Made by a program: the position numbers and the translations under genes
Source of the DNA: Eublepharis macularius
Taxonomy: Eukaryota > Chordata > Lepidosauria > Squamata > Eublepharidae
Assembly: GCF_028583425.1 (NCBI RefSeq)
Contig: NC_072801.1
Coordinates: forward strand, 12,668,001-12,732,000
DNA length: 64,000 nucleotides
Direction: 5' to 3'
Notes under the pieces: generated by a model
What the model was told of the DNA's origin: nothing
What the model saw: the letters and a program-made list of their open reading frames with translations, nothing else
Database searches by the model: none
Part shown: positions 36,304-47,330 of the stretch, piece by piece
Layout: every line of letters starts with the position of its first letter
How positions within the stretch are numbered: position 1 is the stretch's first letter

Positions 36304-36609
36304 CAGGGCTTTTTTTCTGTGAAAAGAGGTGGTGGAATTCAGTGGTGGAACTCAGGACTGCACAATAACATCACTTTGGGTCAGCTGGAACAAGGGGGGA
36401 GTTTTTTAAAGTTTAAATCGCCCTTGGTGAAAATGGTCACATGGCCGGTGGCCCCGCCCCCTGATCTCCAGACAGAGGGGAGTTGGGATTGCCGGGCAAT
36501 CTAAACTCCCCTCTGTCTGCAGATCAGAGGGCGGGGCCACTGGCCATGTGACCATTTTCAAGAGGTGCCAGAACTCCGTTCCACTGCGTTCCCACTGAAA
36601 AAAGCCCTG
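36304..36609. mobile_element. hAT-type MITE, CAGGGC family, copy 5
   Basis: Perfect duplications ATTATTAC lie at 36296-36303 and 36610-36617. The ends are CAGGGCTTTTTTTC and AAAAAAGCCCTG. It has the family hairpin core and the left-arm block tcactttgggtcagctggaa. Confidence 0.9.
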
Positions 36610-37959
36610 ATTATTACTATTGTTTATTTATAGTCTACCTTTCTCATGCAAAAGCGCTGCCCACTGCAAAAAAACATATGCACATGAAAAAAATAACATG
36701 CATTGTTTGGCAGTGGACGTAATCCTGAGCTACTTGCCCTGTCAATAACTTTCTGCGGTGTGTGCACTCAATAGCGGTAGCCTGAAATGATCAGGTGTAT
36801 GGATGGATGGTCTTTCCTTGGCAAAATTTAGTTCTATGAGTAAGGCTGGAACCTCTGGCAGAGAATCTCAGCTCAAGTGGATATAAAACCATTTTATGTT
36901 TTTAATATAGATATCCCCTACCCCCACAAAAAACAAAAGTCAAAATCTGAATTGCTGAGCAGTTTCCAAAATATTGCTATATGGAAAAAAATTTCTTGCC
37001 ACAAGAGGAATTCTGGTTCTTATATTCTGTTTTCAGATATTTTCCGGCATAAGTGCAACTTAAGGAAGGTACTTGTATTGTGGAGAGGTAATATAAGGAA
37101 ACAGGCTTAAGAAGATTAAGGTTTTCATCTTAGAAAAGAAGACAGCAAAGGGAGGATGTGACAATGTTGTATAAAATAATTAAAAGGTGGATTAGAAGAG
37201 GAATTTGAATTGTAGAGTAACTTTTATGTTCAGGCTTTCGTTGCTGCTGATAACATTGTTGTAAACATTGTAAATATTGGCATCCAAACAAAGATGGCTT
37301 ATCAAAGAATAAATTAGTTTATCAAAGAATGTCAAGTTAATCTGTTGCCTTTGTTAAATAACTTTCAGATATACCCTATATTGAGCCCCTTTGATATTTA
37401 GTTTAATCACCTAATCAGTTGATTAATTGGTTGGAAGCAGGCCTGTTAATTGACTAATAGCCCTATCCTAAGATTACTTGGAAGCAAGGTTCATTGATTG
37501 GACATGAACTAACTTCTGCTCAGTAAATGTGTTTAGAATTGGGGCAGAACAGCTCTGTCTTCATAGCAATTAAACCAAAGGCTGTGAGACTAAATCAGTT
37601 CAAGTGTCCAGGCATAATGGGTTTATGGATTGAGCCATAAGAAATCTCTGATCATTTGATAGCCCTAATTTGGAGATCATGAGTAGAGAAACAACATTTC
37701 ACTTTGAATCCTTTAGCATGATGAGATTTCATCCATGGGTTTCTGAACTACACCACATGATAGTAGGGCTGAAAAATGAGGTTAAATGAATTAGTGGAAG
37801 AGAAGAATCTCAACATCAGTCGGGTAAAGTGTTATCAATAGCAAATGGAGTTCTCTGTCAGAAATGGCATGATTGTTGACTTTCTGTTGGCCACCCAGAC
37901 CTGACAGTTTTCAGGAAGAGGGTGCCATTACTGAAATGGGTACCATTATTAAAATTCTG

Positions 37960-38035
37960 TTTCTCTGGTGGTCCTAGGAGTGGGGCAATCCTCATGTTTG
38001 GGATGTAGTTCCTCCTCTCTGAGGTAGCTTGCCCC
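37960..38035 (+). repeat. DIRS left inverted terminal repeat
   Basis: The segment is the reverse complement, with scattered changes, of 41680-41760, sharing ggtggtcc, gcaatcctcatgtttgggat and tcctcctctctgagg. It lacks the roughly 40-bp outer extension present on the right end, as in classical DIRS elements where the right repeat is longer. Confidence 0.7.
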
Positions 38036-38129
38036 CCCCTCCAAATTGCTTCAGAAGCGAAGCACTAAAGTCAACAGCCCTACGTTCTCCTAGGTCCAAG
38101 GCCTCCACACAGACTCCCACTGTCGCAAT

Positions 38130-39050
38130 TACAAAAATTTGCAACCATGTGGCAACAGACTGTAAATGACAAAAGGGTACTGGATAAAGTGACCAATGGG
38201 TATTCATTGGAATTCAATACTACGCCACCCAGTCAGTTCCTACAGATTCCAAAGAACCCATTGAATCAAAAACACCAGCTTCTAAGAAAGGCCATTCAAT
38301 ACCTGCTAGAGAAAGGGGCCATTGAACCAATACCAGAAGTGCACAGAACCCGAGGAAGAAGACTATGAAGACTATGTGTTCTTCATAGTCCCAAAGGACT
38401 ATGAAGAACTCAGTGTTTTTCGTAGTCCTGAAGAATAATGGGGATGTCAGGGCCATACTGGACCTAAAATGGCTGAACAAATACAACAGAACACGCAAAT
38501 TCAGAATGGAAACATTAAAATCCATCATAGCAACCATTCAGAAAGGAGTTTTCTTAGCCTCTGTCGATCTCTCAGAGGCTTGCTTGCATGTCCCAATAAA
38601 AGAATCCCATTGAAGTTTCCTTCGCTTCGTCTACAACGAGAAACACTTCCAATATCGCACCTTACTCTTCAATCTAAAATCAACACCCAGAGTGTTCACC
38701 AAGATACTGATAGCCCTGATAGCACTCCTCAGGCTGCAGGGTGTATCATTGTTCTCATATCTGGACAACATCCTAATAAATGCTCCATTGATAACCTTAA
38801 GCCTGGAAGCAGTGAATTGAACAACAGAATGTCTGAGGGATCGTGGCTTTGTGATAAACAGGGAAAGTACAGCCTCTTCTTGAACCAAAGGATCATACAC
38901 CTAGGAGTCATGATAGAGATAGTTCAGGACAGCTTGTTCTTATCAAAGGAAAGGCATCAAAAGACTCATTCAATGATAGCAGAGAGCCAAGGGAGACAGA
39001 AAGTGGAGCTCCTGGCTCAGCTACTGAGGATGATGGTGTCATGCTAGGAT
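38130..39050 (+). pseudogene. Broken DIRS reverse transcriptase
   Basis: At 38401-38610 the frame reads SVFFVVLKNNGDVRAILDLK, WLNKYN, then FRMETLKSIIATI and GVFLASVDLSEACLHVPI, the first blocks of a DIRS reverse transcriptase. The catalytic motif appears near 38755 as SYLDNILI instead of YLDD, so the second aspartate is lost. NNRMSEGSWLCDKQGKYSLF and HLGVMIEI-like sequence follow. Several frame changes break the product. Confidence 0.8.
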
Positions 39051-39149
39051 GTCCTGCAGTGGTCAAGTTTCCATGCACATGTGCTCCAGCAATTCCTCTT
39101 ACTCTACCAGGAAGTCAAAACGTACAAAAGGCACAAACTAGTGCAACTA

Positions 39150-39333
39150 ACAACTGTGCTTATATACTGCTCTTCTAGACAGATTAGTGCCCCCCCCCCG
39201 AGTGGTGAACAAGTCATTGTCATTAGAGGAGTGGCTTACCCCTAATGAGCTCATGGCAGTAGTAGGATTCAAACCAGTAGAGTGCTGATTCGCAGCCGAA
39301 CCACTTAACCACTGTGCTACAGCAGCTCTCAAC
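39150..39333 (-). mobile_element. tRNA-derived squamate SINE inserted in the DIRS element
   Basis: On the minus strand it starts gctgctgtagcacagtggtt, an A-box-like tRNA start, followed by ggtttgaatcctactactgc, a B-box. It ends in agagcagtatataagcac. It splits the DIRS sequence between reverse transcriptase and RNase H, with caacta on both sides as a possible short duplication. Confidence 0.7.
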
Positions 39334-39369
39334 TACCAGGGAACCTCATTCAAGAGAGCAACAGGTGAT

Positions 39370-39860
39370 CAGAGCTTGCCAGATTCCACAAAGGCATACC
39401 ATTCAGAGAGCCAAAGAGGGTCATGATGACAACAGATGCAAATCTAAGGGGTTGAGGAATGCATGCACCGGAAAGGATGACGCAAGGCACCTGGTCAAAG
39501 GAAGAGAAGGCTAACAGCGTAAACCTGTTAGAACTCAGGGCCATCAGAAGGGGTCTCTTCGAGTTCTGGGACCTCCTACCAGGCTGTCACAAACTAGTAC
39601 AGACCGACAATATGACAGCCAAACCCTATGCGAACAGGCAAGGAGGAACCAGGTTCAAGTCCCTTCTCAGAGAGTCCAGTGTTATACTTAAATGGGTAGA
39701 GATCCATATCGAATCCCTGAAAGCTGCACATGTAACAGGACAGGACAACTGCCTGGCAGACTGGCAAAGCAGGAGAGTAGTAGATCAAGCAGAATGGATG
39801 CTGTCCAAAGAAGTATACCGGCAGGTTTGCCAGAGAAGCGCAAGTGGACCTGTTTACTAA
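39370..39860 (+). pseudogene. Broken DIRS RNase H
   Basis: Blocks MTTDANLRGWG, NLLELRAIRRGLFEF, LVQTDNMTAKPYANRQGGT and AHVTGQDNCLADWQSR occur in order. They match the Asp- and Glu-bearing motifs of RNase H domains in DIRS elements (TDxxxxGWG, ELRA, TDN). A frame change lies between the first two blocks. Confidence 0.75.
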
Positions 39861-40188
39861 CAGCCAAAACTGCCAAGTTCCAAAATTCATGTCAAGAAAA
39901 AGAAAACCTCACGCAATAGAGATAGATACCGTGAGCTGCAAGTGGCCTTGACAATTGCTCAACACCTTTCCCCCAATACAACTGCTATACAGAGAAGTGC
40001 AAAAGATCATAGACCAGTGGGTGGAGATGATACGAATTGTACCTTTCTGGCCAAGAAGAGCATGGCTTCAAGATTTGATGAGGCTATCAGTCACAGAATC
40101 CTGGCATCTTCCTCTGATGGAGGATCTGCTAACACAGGGAACTCCTCACCCACAACCAGCTGTACTGCCTGGCGATTGAGCACAATCA

Positions 40189-41215
40189 ATGGAAGAGTTA
40201 GGGTATGAGGAGGGGGTGATTCATACCATTCTAGCCTCTAGAAAGGACTCTACTAACAGGAGTTACAAAAACACCTGGCAGATTTTCCAAGCTTACTGCC
40301 TAGATAAAGGTGGGGACCCCTTATTAGTATCAGTTAGGGAGGTACCGTCCTTCCTGCAGGAAGGGTTAGATAAAGGCCTCAGCACCAGCACCCTTAAGCA
40401 TCAGGTGGCCGTGGTCTCAGTGATAAGGGGTACTAGGAAGGGCAAATCTCTGACATAACATCCACATATCAAGAGATTCTTGAGAGGAATGGCCCTGATA
40501 AATCCCCCACAAATCCACAAGTTTCCCACATGGAATCTTAATCTAGTATTGGGAGCATTAACAAAGGAGCCCTTTGAACCGATGGCATCATGTCCTCTAA
40601 AGGAATTGACTTTTAAAACTATTTTCCCAGTAGGCATTACATTGCCTAGGTGTGTGTCTGAACTAAGAGCATTCTCAGTGGACAGGGAGGTCTGCATTTT
40701 CCACAGCAGCAGAGTGGTCTTAAGACCGGACTCAGCCTTCGTTCCAAAAGTAAATTCTACCTTTCACAGAAGCAAGGAAATAGTTCTACCGTCATTCTGT
40801 CCTAATCCAAAACATAAAAAGGAAAAGGAGTGCATTGCCTTGATGTACGTAGAGCCTTGAGCTTCTACGTGGATAGAACAGAACAGATAAGAAAGTCAGA
40901 GACACTATTTGTGTCCTTTAGAATATCCTCCTGGGTCAGCGAGTGTCTACCACCACTTTAAGTAGGTGGATCAGAGGGTGCATCATTCTGGCATATAAGG
41001 CCAGAGATCTGGAACTGCCTAAGGGTATTACAGCACACTCACTTAGGGGGGCAGTGACTTCAGCAGCATACACGTCCTTCCCTTCCTCAGAGATGATCTG
41101 TAAGACAGCCACCTGGAAGTCGGTACATTATTTCACAAAACACTGTAGAATAGACAAGATAGCCTCTACTGAGGTGGCTTTTGGCAGCAGGGTACTGCAG
41201 CACACCCTTTAACTC
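40189..41215 (+). pseudogene. Broken DIRS tyrosine recombinase
   Basis: The N-terminal part is RKDSTNRSYKNTWQIFQAYC with LSTSTLKHQVAVVS. The C-terminal catalytic part is ITAHSLRGAVTSAAYTSFPS then ATWKSVHYFTKHCRIDKIAS. The HxxR pair is present, but the position expected to carry the nucleophilic Tyr (KHY in relatives, from memory) reads KHC. There is a stop after KSLT near 40456 and a frame change near 40858. Confidence 0.8.
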
Positions 41216-41240
41216 TGAAAGCTGGACAACCCTCCCTAGG

Positions 41241-41352
41241 CACACTGCTTTTCTATGTCCCAAACGTGAAGACTGTTCCTCTTCTAGGACCACCGGAGAA
41301 TGGAAGATTTGAATCTCACTTACCGTGAAGCTTCCTTTCTCGGTGGTCCAGG
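41241..41352 (+). repeat. DIRS internal complementary region
   Basis: The first half (cccaaacgtgaagactg...aggaccaccgg) is the reverse complement of the left end at 37960-38012. The second half (gaatggaagatttgaatctcac...ggtggtcc) is the reverse complement of the right end at 41745-41800. Together they represent the joined ends of the element, as in DIRS1. Confidence 0.75.
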
Positions 41353-41679
41353 GGTAGGGGAATCCTACCCGCTCTAGAACAGGCTTGGGAAGTGTGCGTG
41401 GGGGGTGTTCTTACATAACGTGATAGTAATGACTCCCTAAAATTACAAACTGAGAAAGGTTGGGAACTTAGACTATATCTGGGAACAGAATTATGTATAT
41501 AGTTAGTTCTGACCAGTTCAAGAATGCTAACATAACATTTCAAAGTTTTGATAGGTAGATTAGAAGATGGTGGAGGGGAATTTTACCTTGATATTGATTG
41601 TCCCTACGGAGAATCACAACTCGAAAATGGACTGGTGATCACAAGGAGAAGCTCCTCCCCTCCGGGATCAAACAAGTCA

Positions 41680-41800
41680 ACTCGGAGAGGAGGAGCCTCG
41701 GAGAGGAGGAGCCATATCCCAAATGTGAGGACTGCCTCACTGCTGGACCACCAAGAAAGGAAGCTTCACAGAAAGTGAGATTCAAATCTTCCATTCTCTC
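41680..41800 (+). repeat. DIRS right inverted terminal repeat
   Basis: It contains the inverse of the left end plus an outer extension gaaaggaagcttcacagaaa...cttccattctc that is only matched, inverted, in the internal complementary region. A duplicated cggagaggaggagcc lies at its inner edge (about 41682-41711). The outer end abuts the SDK2 acceptor. Confidence 0.75.
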
Positions 41801-41806
41801 CACCAG

Positions 41807-41954
41807 ACTCTCCGTGGAAAGTACATCTATCTGACATTGATCCAAAGAGGACCAGCATCACTGTGAGTGGATTAACACCAGCCCGCACCTACCAGTTTAG
41901 AGTGTGTGCCGTTAACCAAGTGGGCAAGGGCCAATACAGCAGAGAAACCAGTCG
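41807..41954 (+). CDS. SDK2: SDK2 exon: second half of FN3 domain 1
   Basis: This 148-bp exon completes an Asn codon and reads [20 protein letters not shown] then [20 protein letters not shown], the D to G strands of FN3 with the conserved GLTPxxxYxFRVxAVN pattern. The donor CG|gtaagt is strong. The acceptor is unusual: its pyrimidine tract (aaatcttccattctctccaccag) overlaps the right end of a DIRS retroelement whose homology runs to about position 41800, leaving only about six native bases before the exon. Confidence 0.95.
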
Positions 41955-42925
41955 GTAAGTATGGCAATGCAAACCCTGTTTGAATGTGGGGCTGGTGTGG
42001 TGACAATTCTTTTAGTATCTGTTTTTGTCCAGTTAGCACAGTACAAACACTATTTCACTGGAGTTTCATCTCCCAAATCAGAAGGGTTTAAGAATTATTT
42101 GTTGAATTTTTTTTGATGCTTTGGTTTTACAAACATGATGGACAATTGAATGGGATAAATGGAGATTTATGATGGAGAAACATAGTAAAGGTACTCAAGT
42201 CCATCTTCTGGCCACTGGAAACTTCACCCACCAGCTCTCTAATATTTACAAGCCACTTATGGATTTATGTTCTTTTAATTTCTCTGTTGCAGTCTTTGCA
42301 AGTCCCACTGAAAGGTGGTAGCTTTTCAGGTGTGCTAGGCCCAACTCTCTATTCCTTTGTAGGTCAAAGTGAGCATGCAGGTATATAAAATATTTTTGCT
42401 ATTCTGGGGTTAGCCGTGCAACAGTTTCCTCCACTCATTGAACTGTCACTTTTGGAGATCATCTGGTAGGATGTAGAAGAATGGCTCTGTTGCACTGGGT
42501 TTCATATGTACTAATTCTTTCTCCTTGAGCCTCCTCAGAAATTTTAACTGCTGAAATGTTGAGATGCAGTTTATGATGGGCTGTGAACATAAGTCTCATA
42601 TATGAAGGAAATGGCAAGAGCGAAAGGAATTCCAGATTCTGGGCTGGAGCGTGGACTCATTCGGCCTCATAGTTGTCTTAACAGATTGTAATCGAACGAT
42701 TCAAACAGAACAAGGGTACCCCAGATGTCTCCCTTGTTCCACGTTTAAGTAGTTTTCTATTATGTTGATTTATTGCAACTGTTTCAATCATGTCTACTGC
42801 AACTGAGCTGTTTCTTTCTAGATGGGTCTCTCTTTTGCTGTTAAACAAACAAACAAAAAACCCATACTCAAACGTTTGTTTGTGTCTCAAAGCACATTTC
42901 CCTGTTAACGTCTGCTTACACACAG
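41955..42925 (+). other. SDK2: SDK2 intron (971 bp)
   Basis: The shortest intron in the window. I see no transposon in it. It has an (AAAC)n-like run at about 42845-42860 and ends in acceptor cttacacacag. Confidence 0.85.
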
Positions 42926-43066
42926 ATTGATGTTACCTGAAGAACCACCAAGTGCTCCACCAAAAAATATTGTGGCTAGTGGACGGACTAATCAGTCTAT
43001 CATGGTCCAGTGGCAGCCTCCTCCTGAAAGTGAGCATAACGGGGTTCTCCATGGATATATCCTTCG
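42926..43066 (+). CDS. SDK2: SDK2 exon: first half of FN3 domain 2
   Basis: This 141-bp exon follows acceptor cttacacacag and ends at CG|gtaagt. It encodes [20 protein letters not shown] and [20 protein letters not shown], then VLHGYIL, the A to C strands of the second FN3 domain with the conserved VQWQPP core and an NQS glycosylation site. It is nearly identical to the remembered vertebrate SDK2 sequence. The preceding intron is only 971 bp, the shortest in the window. Confidence 0.96.
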
Positions 43067-44885
43067 GTAAGTGGCCTTCACTTGACCTGGAAAGTGTGAA
43101 CATGAGTCCCGAAAATGGGGATAAGATGGAGACAGACCACCCAACCTGTGTTGTCGGTCAAATAATGGTATGATGAACAAGCTACACAGTACGCATGATG
43201 TTTAACTGGGACAAGTTTCATTGCCCTGAGAAATTAGTCACAGACAACTGGCTTCCACGGCTGGAAGTGCCAGCCGCTAATTAGCAAGTTCCTATCAAGT
43301 ATAGCAGAAGACAAAGGTGTTTATTATTGTTGTTATTTTGGAAACTTGTGAACACAGCCCTGTTGCTGTGGCACCTGCAGCGACAGTCAACATACATCGA
43401 TACATACAATCTAGAATTAAAACAATCCCCCGATCGCACGTTCAGTTTCAGTGTTGGTAGATTTAGCTGCTCCCGGTTCAGCTCCCCTTGCTTGGTAGGT
43501 GGCAACAATGAATTTGTTGGTGATGATTTATGACAATTGATCTGATCTTTACTGATGATAGCAATTTCAGGTGTCAAGTAATGACAAACTTAATGTAGGC
43601 AGGATTTTAATGAGAGAACATAAACCAAGTACATGCAAGGTTGGTGAATGTGAGCATGGGGAACGTTTCGATTGTTGTTTTTAAGTGGAATATCTGAATG
43701 GTGTGGAAGGGCGGTCAGATGGTTTGTGATTTGTCAAAACAGCTGGGTCGTTTGCCCAGTTGTGTGTTTGTAAAACCCCATTAGAAGTGTGTATATTTGC
43801 GCACAAAATTAAAAGTCGTCCCTTTTGATGGTCTATGTGGGCCTATCCTTGCTTTACTGCAGGCAAGCATAGGTGGGGGAGATCTTGTATTAAAGATTAA
43901 AGAGAAGGTCTCAAAGGTCACTTTCACGCTATCTCCAGTACAAATTGCGAGTGTTTTGTCGGTTTCCAGCAGCATCACCTACAGTTTGCTGTATTCAGGT
44001 GTAGTCTTCACTGAAGCATGGAGCTTGGGAGCTGGGACACACTAGTGGTATATTTAAAGCTAGTGACTGATAGTTGCACCTACCAGCCATAGATGTTGTC
44101 AAACACAGAAGTAGGCCACCTTTCTATTGCCAACTGATAGAACAGCTGAAGGTGTTCTGAAGCATCAATTATAGTATTTGTCAAAGCTCATAGTGGCAGG
44201 AGGGCAGGAACAAAACCAGAGGGTCATCATGATATTTCCACAAAAGCAATGGCCCAATCACAGGAGCATTCCACACTTTGTGGGTGAGACAAGCAAAGAG
44301 AAGAGCAAGTCCTTACACAGCCATCAAAACCAAAAAAAGGAAAAAAACCCAAACCCACCAGCAGCAAGGTCAGTCTCCATATAGATCTGTTAATTTCAGT
44401 GAACAAGGGCCACATTTCCAAAGAGCTCCTTTCCAAAGGGCTGGCTGAACCAGGCCTTTGTCTCCAGAAACAGCATGGTGAACTGCTGCGAGGAAGACAT
44501 TTCACTGGATTGGAGCAAAACTGAAAAGGCCTTTTTCCTATTTGATGCTTATTTCATGTCCACAAAGGAGGGGAAACGGAGCAGAGCCTCACTAGCAGAT
44601 ATTAAAGCAGAGGATGGAGAATTCATACAGAAGAAGATACTCCCTGCGATATGCTCATCTCAGACCTTTTAGAACTTTAAAGAAGTAAAAGTTACCTTAC
44701 ATAGACTGGCAGCCAATGCAGTTGTTGTATAAAGTTGTTGTGAAAAGTGTTCCTACCAACACCTAATGGAAGTTTTCAGACATTTTTAAGGGCAGCCATC
44801 AAAAGCAACAACGGTGTGTCAGCTTTTCAAAGAACATGGGGCTGCCATCAAAATTAGCAGCCCCGTGTCAAGTTCCCTTTTCTTA

Positions 44886-45087
44886 GAGCCAAGCTACAAG
44901 TGACACCTGACCCAGGTTGGACACTTGTCAGCTTCCCTCAAGTTTTGATGGGAAACGTAGGCATCCTGGTCTTGCAGCTCTAATGGAGAGCCACGCTGTA
45001 AAACCAGGACGCCTACATTTCCTATCAAAACTTGAGGGAAGCTGACAAGCGTCCAACCTGGGTAAGGCGTCACTTGTAGCTTGGCTC
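44886..45087. mobile_element. 202-bp hairpin MITE
   Basis: Ends GAGCCAAGCTACAAGTGAC and its inverse GTCACTTGTAGCTTGGCTC frame a long hairpin (cagcttccctcaagttttga / tcaaaacttgagggaagctg). It is flanked by TTA on the left and TCA on the right, a possible decayed 3-bp duplication of PIF/Harbinger type. It has no frame of note. Confidence 0.7.
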
Positions 45088-46335
45088 TCAGTCTCCAGAT
45101 AGCCTTTCTAGCATCCTCCTTACTGGTTGCTGTCGATGGGGGTATGGAAATTTACATGACAGTGATGCCAGGACATGGGAGTAACTGAATTTACATCACA
45201 GAGAGCCATAGTCGAGCTCAGCACAAGGTTGCAGTTTTTATCAGCAGCCCTGTGTTTCATTTGTTTACACTTTTCCCCCTCCCCTCTCCAACTTTGGCTT
45301 TCCAAAGGACTTGCAATTCTTTTTAAACAATACAAAAATAAACGTTAGAACCTGCTTAGAAGCAATATAGACTAAAAATCCTTTTTTAAAGAAAAGGACA
45401 GCAGCAATAAACAGCAAGTGAAATAAAAATTAGGTCCACATCCCTTAAGCCACAGGAGGACAGGAGAGTTTTATCCTAGTGCTGAAAAAAATAACGGTGT
45501 TGACGCAAGGTATGTATGCTCAGGGAGGACACATCACAACTGTGGGGTCACCACAGAAAAAGGCACATCTCCGGTAGCCCTTTGCCCTAACCCCTGAGGA
45601 CAGCAATGATTCCTAAAACAGCATCTCACATGCTGAGCTCAATTAAAAGGCAGCTACATGCATAAGAAGGTGATCCCTCGGGTTCAAAGTATTGCCTTTG
45701 CAGCCCGCTGCTCTCCCTAGGGAGGCCTGCCCTGTTTCCTACCCCCTTTTCACAACAGTAGCTCACCAGTCACTAACTTTCAGGGATCAATAGAAGTGCA
45801 GTCTAACCATTTCTATGTTTGCTGTCTCCCAGAGGCAGAATGCTTCATTTGCAAGTCAGGCTGCTGTCTTAGTCTACCTGTTTCTGATAGGTGGATTAGC
45901 ATATTCCGAAAAGCCGCTGTGCATCTTGTTTCCTGAAGGGGGAAAGAGCAAGCAGTCTCGCCCTTCCTCTTTTCCCCAGAGCCAAATTCTCAGGCTTCTG
46001 AAAGTTGTCTGGTTTTGATCATTGTTATTATTTCCTTGCAACGTGGAGGGTTTTTCTCCTTCCCTCCCGCAGAGTGCAAAAACCATGCTTTGAGCCGTTT
46101 TCCAGACAGCCTTGACTTTTGCAGGTCATAACTCTGACACGGAAACGCTTAAATTGCTTTCTCTTTGTGTCCTGCTTCTCTTTGTTTTTTGTAAATGTGT
46201 ACAAAGTGAGTACAAAAGTACGTGTGTGTATTTGCAGCATGAGATTGTGTAATTGCAGACCCGTGGGAATGATGATAGGATTCCCGCAGAAAACGTGTGT
46301 GGTCCTAGCCATGACACCATCATTCCCTCTCACCT

Positions 46336-46545
46336 TCTGTGGCGTAGTGGTCAGCCAAGCCAGTGGGGATCCCAGACACTGGGGCTCAAATCCCCACCCG
46401 TCCATGAGGCTCAGTGGGTGCCCTTGGGCCAGTCACTCTCCTGCTTGGCCTGACCTACCCAACAGGACTGTTGTGAAGATAATACCAAGGAAAGGGGAAT
46501 TATGTAGCTGCTCAGAGGAAGGGTGGGATAGAAATGTGACTGACA
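46336..46545 (+). mobile_element. Sauria-type SINE, diverged
   Basis: The tRNA-like head has ggcgtagtggtcagc (A box) and ggctcaaatcccc (B box), followed by the family body ccttgggccagtcactctcc, ctgacctacccaacagg and gttgtgaagataa. The right end is degraded. Confidence 0.7.
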
Positions 46546-47020
46546 GATGGGTTAGGGTCTTTAGAAGAGCAACAAAAGGCCGACCCAGCAGTTGGCCGTG
46601 AAAAGGAATTCTTCAAATGCCTTCTATTCCTTGCGGATTCGCTTGAAATCTTCAGCAAACTTGCCAGTTCCCTGGAAGCTCCACCACCCTGCAGCTGTGG
46701 CTTCTTGGCAATCATGTAATCACCTGAAGTCGCAAGAGCTAAATGCATCTGAAATAATGAATAAAATCTCAGACCCAGTTTGCAGGCGTACCTTGAGGGG
46801 GAAATGATGCCTTTGGTGTGGGGAGGACTTGCAAAGAGGAGATGGATGCAAAACTGGAAGTTTTGTTTTCCTGAAGCAGTAGAAAACCCAACTTTTGTTA
46901 TACTTGTATGTGTGTTCCTGGTGATGTTCAGCTGTAAACATGTCAGCAGTCCAGAGGAATTCAGTTGTTGGAAGTTGGCTACTTAGGAAACTTTAGGAAA
47001 TCATCTGGGGGCATCCTATA

Positions 47021-47273
47021 GAGAGCCAGTTTGGTGTAGTGGTTCAGAGCGCGGGACTCTAATCTGGAGAGCCGGGTTTGATTCCCCACTCCTCCACTTG
47101 ACGCCAGCTGGGTGACCTTGGGTCGGTCACAGCTCTCTTGGAGCTCTCTCAGCCCCACCCACCTCACAGGGTGTTTTGTTGTGGGGATAATAATGACATA
47201 CTTTGTAAACTGCTCTGAGTGGGCATTAAGTTGTCCTGAAGGGTGGTATTTAAATTTGATGTTGTTGTTGTTG
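47021..47273 (+). mobile_element. Sauria-type SINE
   Basis: The head gagccagtttggtgtagtgg with A box and the B box gggtttgattcccc is followed by gctgggtgaccttgggtcgg, cacctcacagggtgtttt and ggataataatgacatacttt. It ends with a (GTT)n tail. The structure is a tRNA-derived SINE with a LINE-like tail, common in squamates. It ends about 57 bp before an SDK2 exon. Confidence 0.85.
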
Positions 47274-47330
47274 TTACTATAATGCCCTAGCATTCATTTG
47301 GCCATGATGAACAAACCTCTCTCTGTATAG

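Larger units (their letters stand above)
37960..41800 (+). mobile_element. DIRS1-type tyrosine-recombinase retrotransposon
   Basis: The left end (37960 to about 38035; ctctggtggtcctaggag, cctcatgtttgggatgtag) is inverted at 41680-41760. An internal region at about 41241-41352 is complementary first to the left end and then to the right end. This internal complementary region is the hallmark of DIRS elements and permits circle formation. Its inner junction places the true termini near 37960 and 41800. Between them lie reverse transcriptase, RNase H and tyrosine recombinase remnants on the + strand. Frames are broken and a SINE has inserted, so the element is inactive. Confidence 0.8.
24279..41806 (+). 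other. SDK2: SDK2 intron (17.5 kb)
   Basis: This intron contains three CAGGGC-family MITEs, a 2.1-kb hAT element, a perfect-arm palindrome, a GA microsatellite and a DIRS retroelement, which ends at the acceptor. I recognise nothing definite in 24290-24860, 25120-25470, 26800-27350, 27790-29630, 29680-30950, 31160-32840, 34990-36290 and 36620-37950, other than faint old repeats. One such trace is 25480-25595, which resembles the tail repeat 'aatccagtagtacctt'. Confidence 0.8.
43067..47330 (+). other. SDK2: SDK2 intron (4.3 kb)
   Basis: It holds a hairpin MITE at 44886-45087 and two squamate SINEs at 46336-46545 and 47021-47273. Nothing else is recognised in 43070-44880 or 45090-46330. Confidence 0.85.

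Noticed and set aside
46119..46601. 160-residue plus-strand frame
   Set aside because: Its second half is a translated SINE.
47021..47110. tRNA gene
   Set aside because: The A and B boxes belong to a SINE head; the body and tail are SINE sequence and no cloverleaf with a clear anticodon arm is kept.
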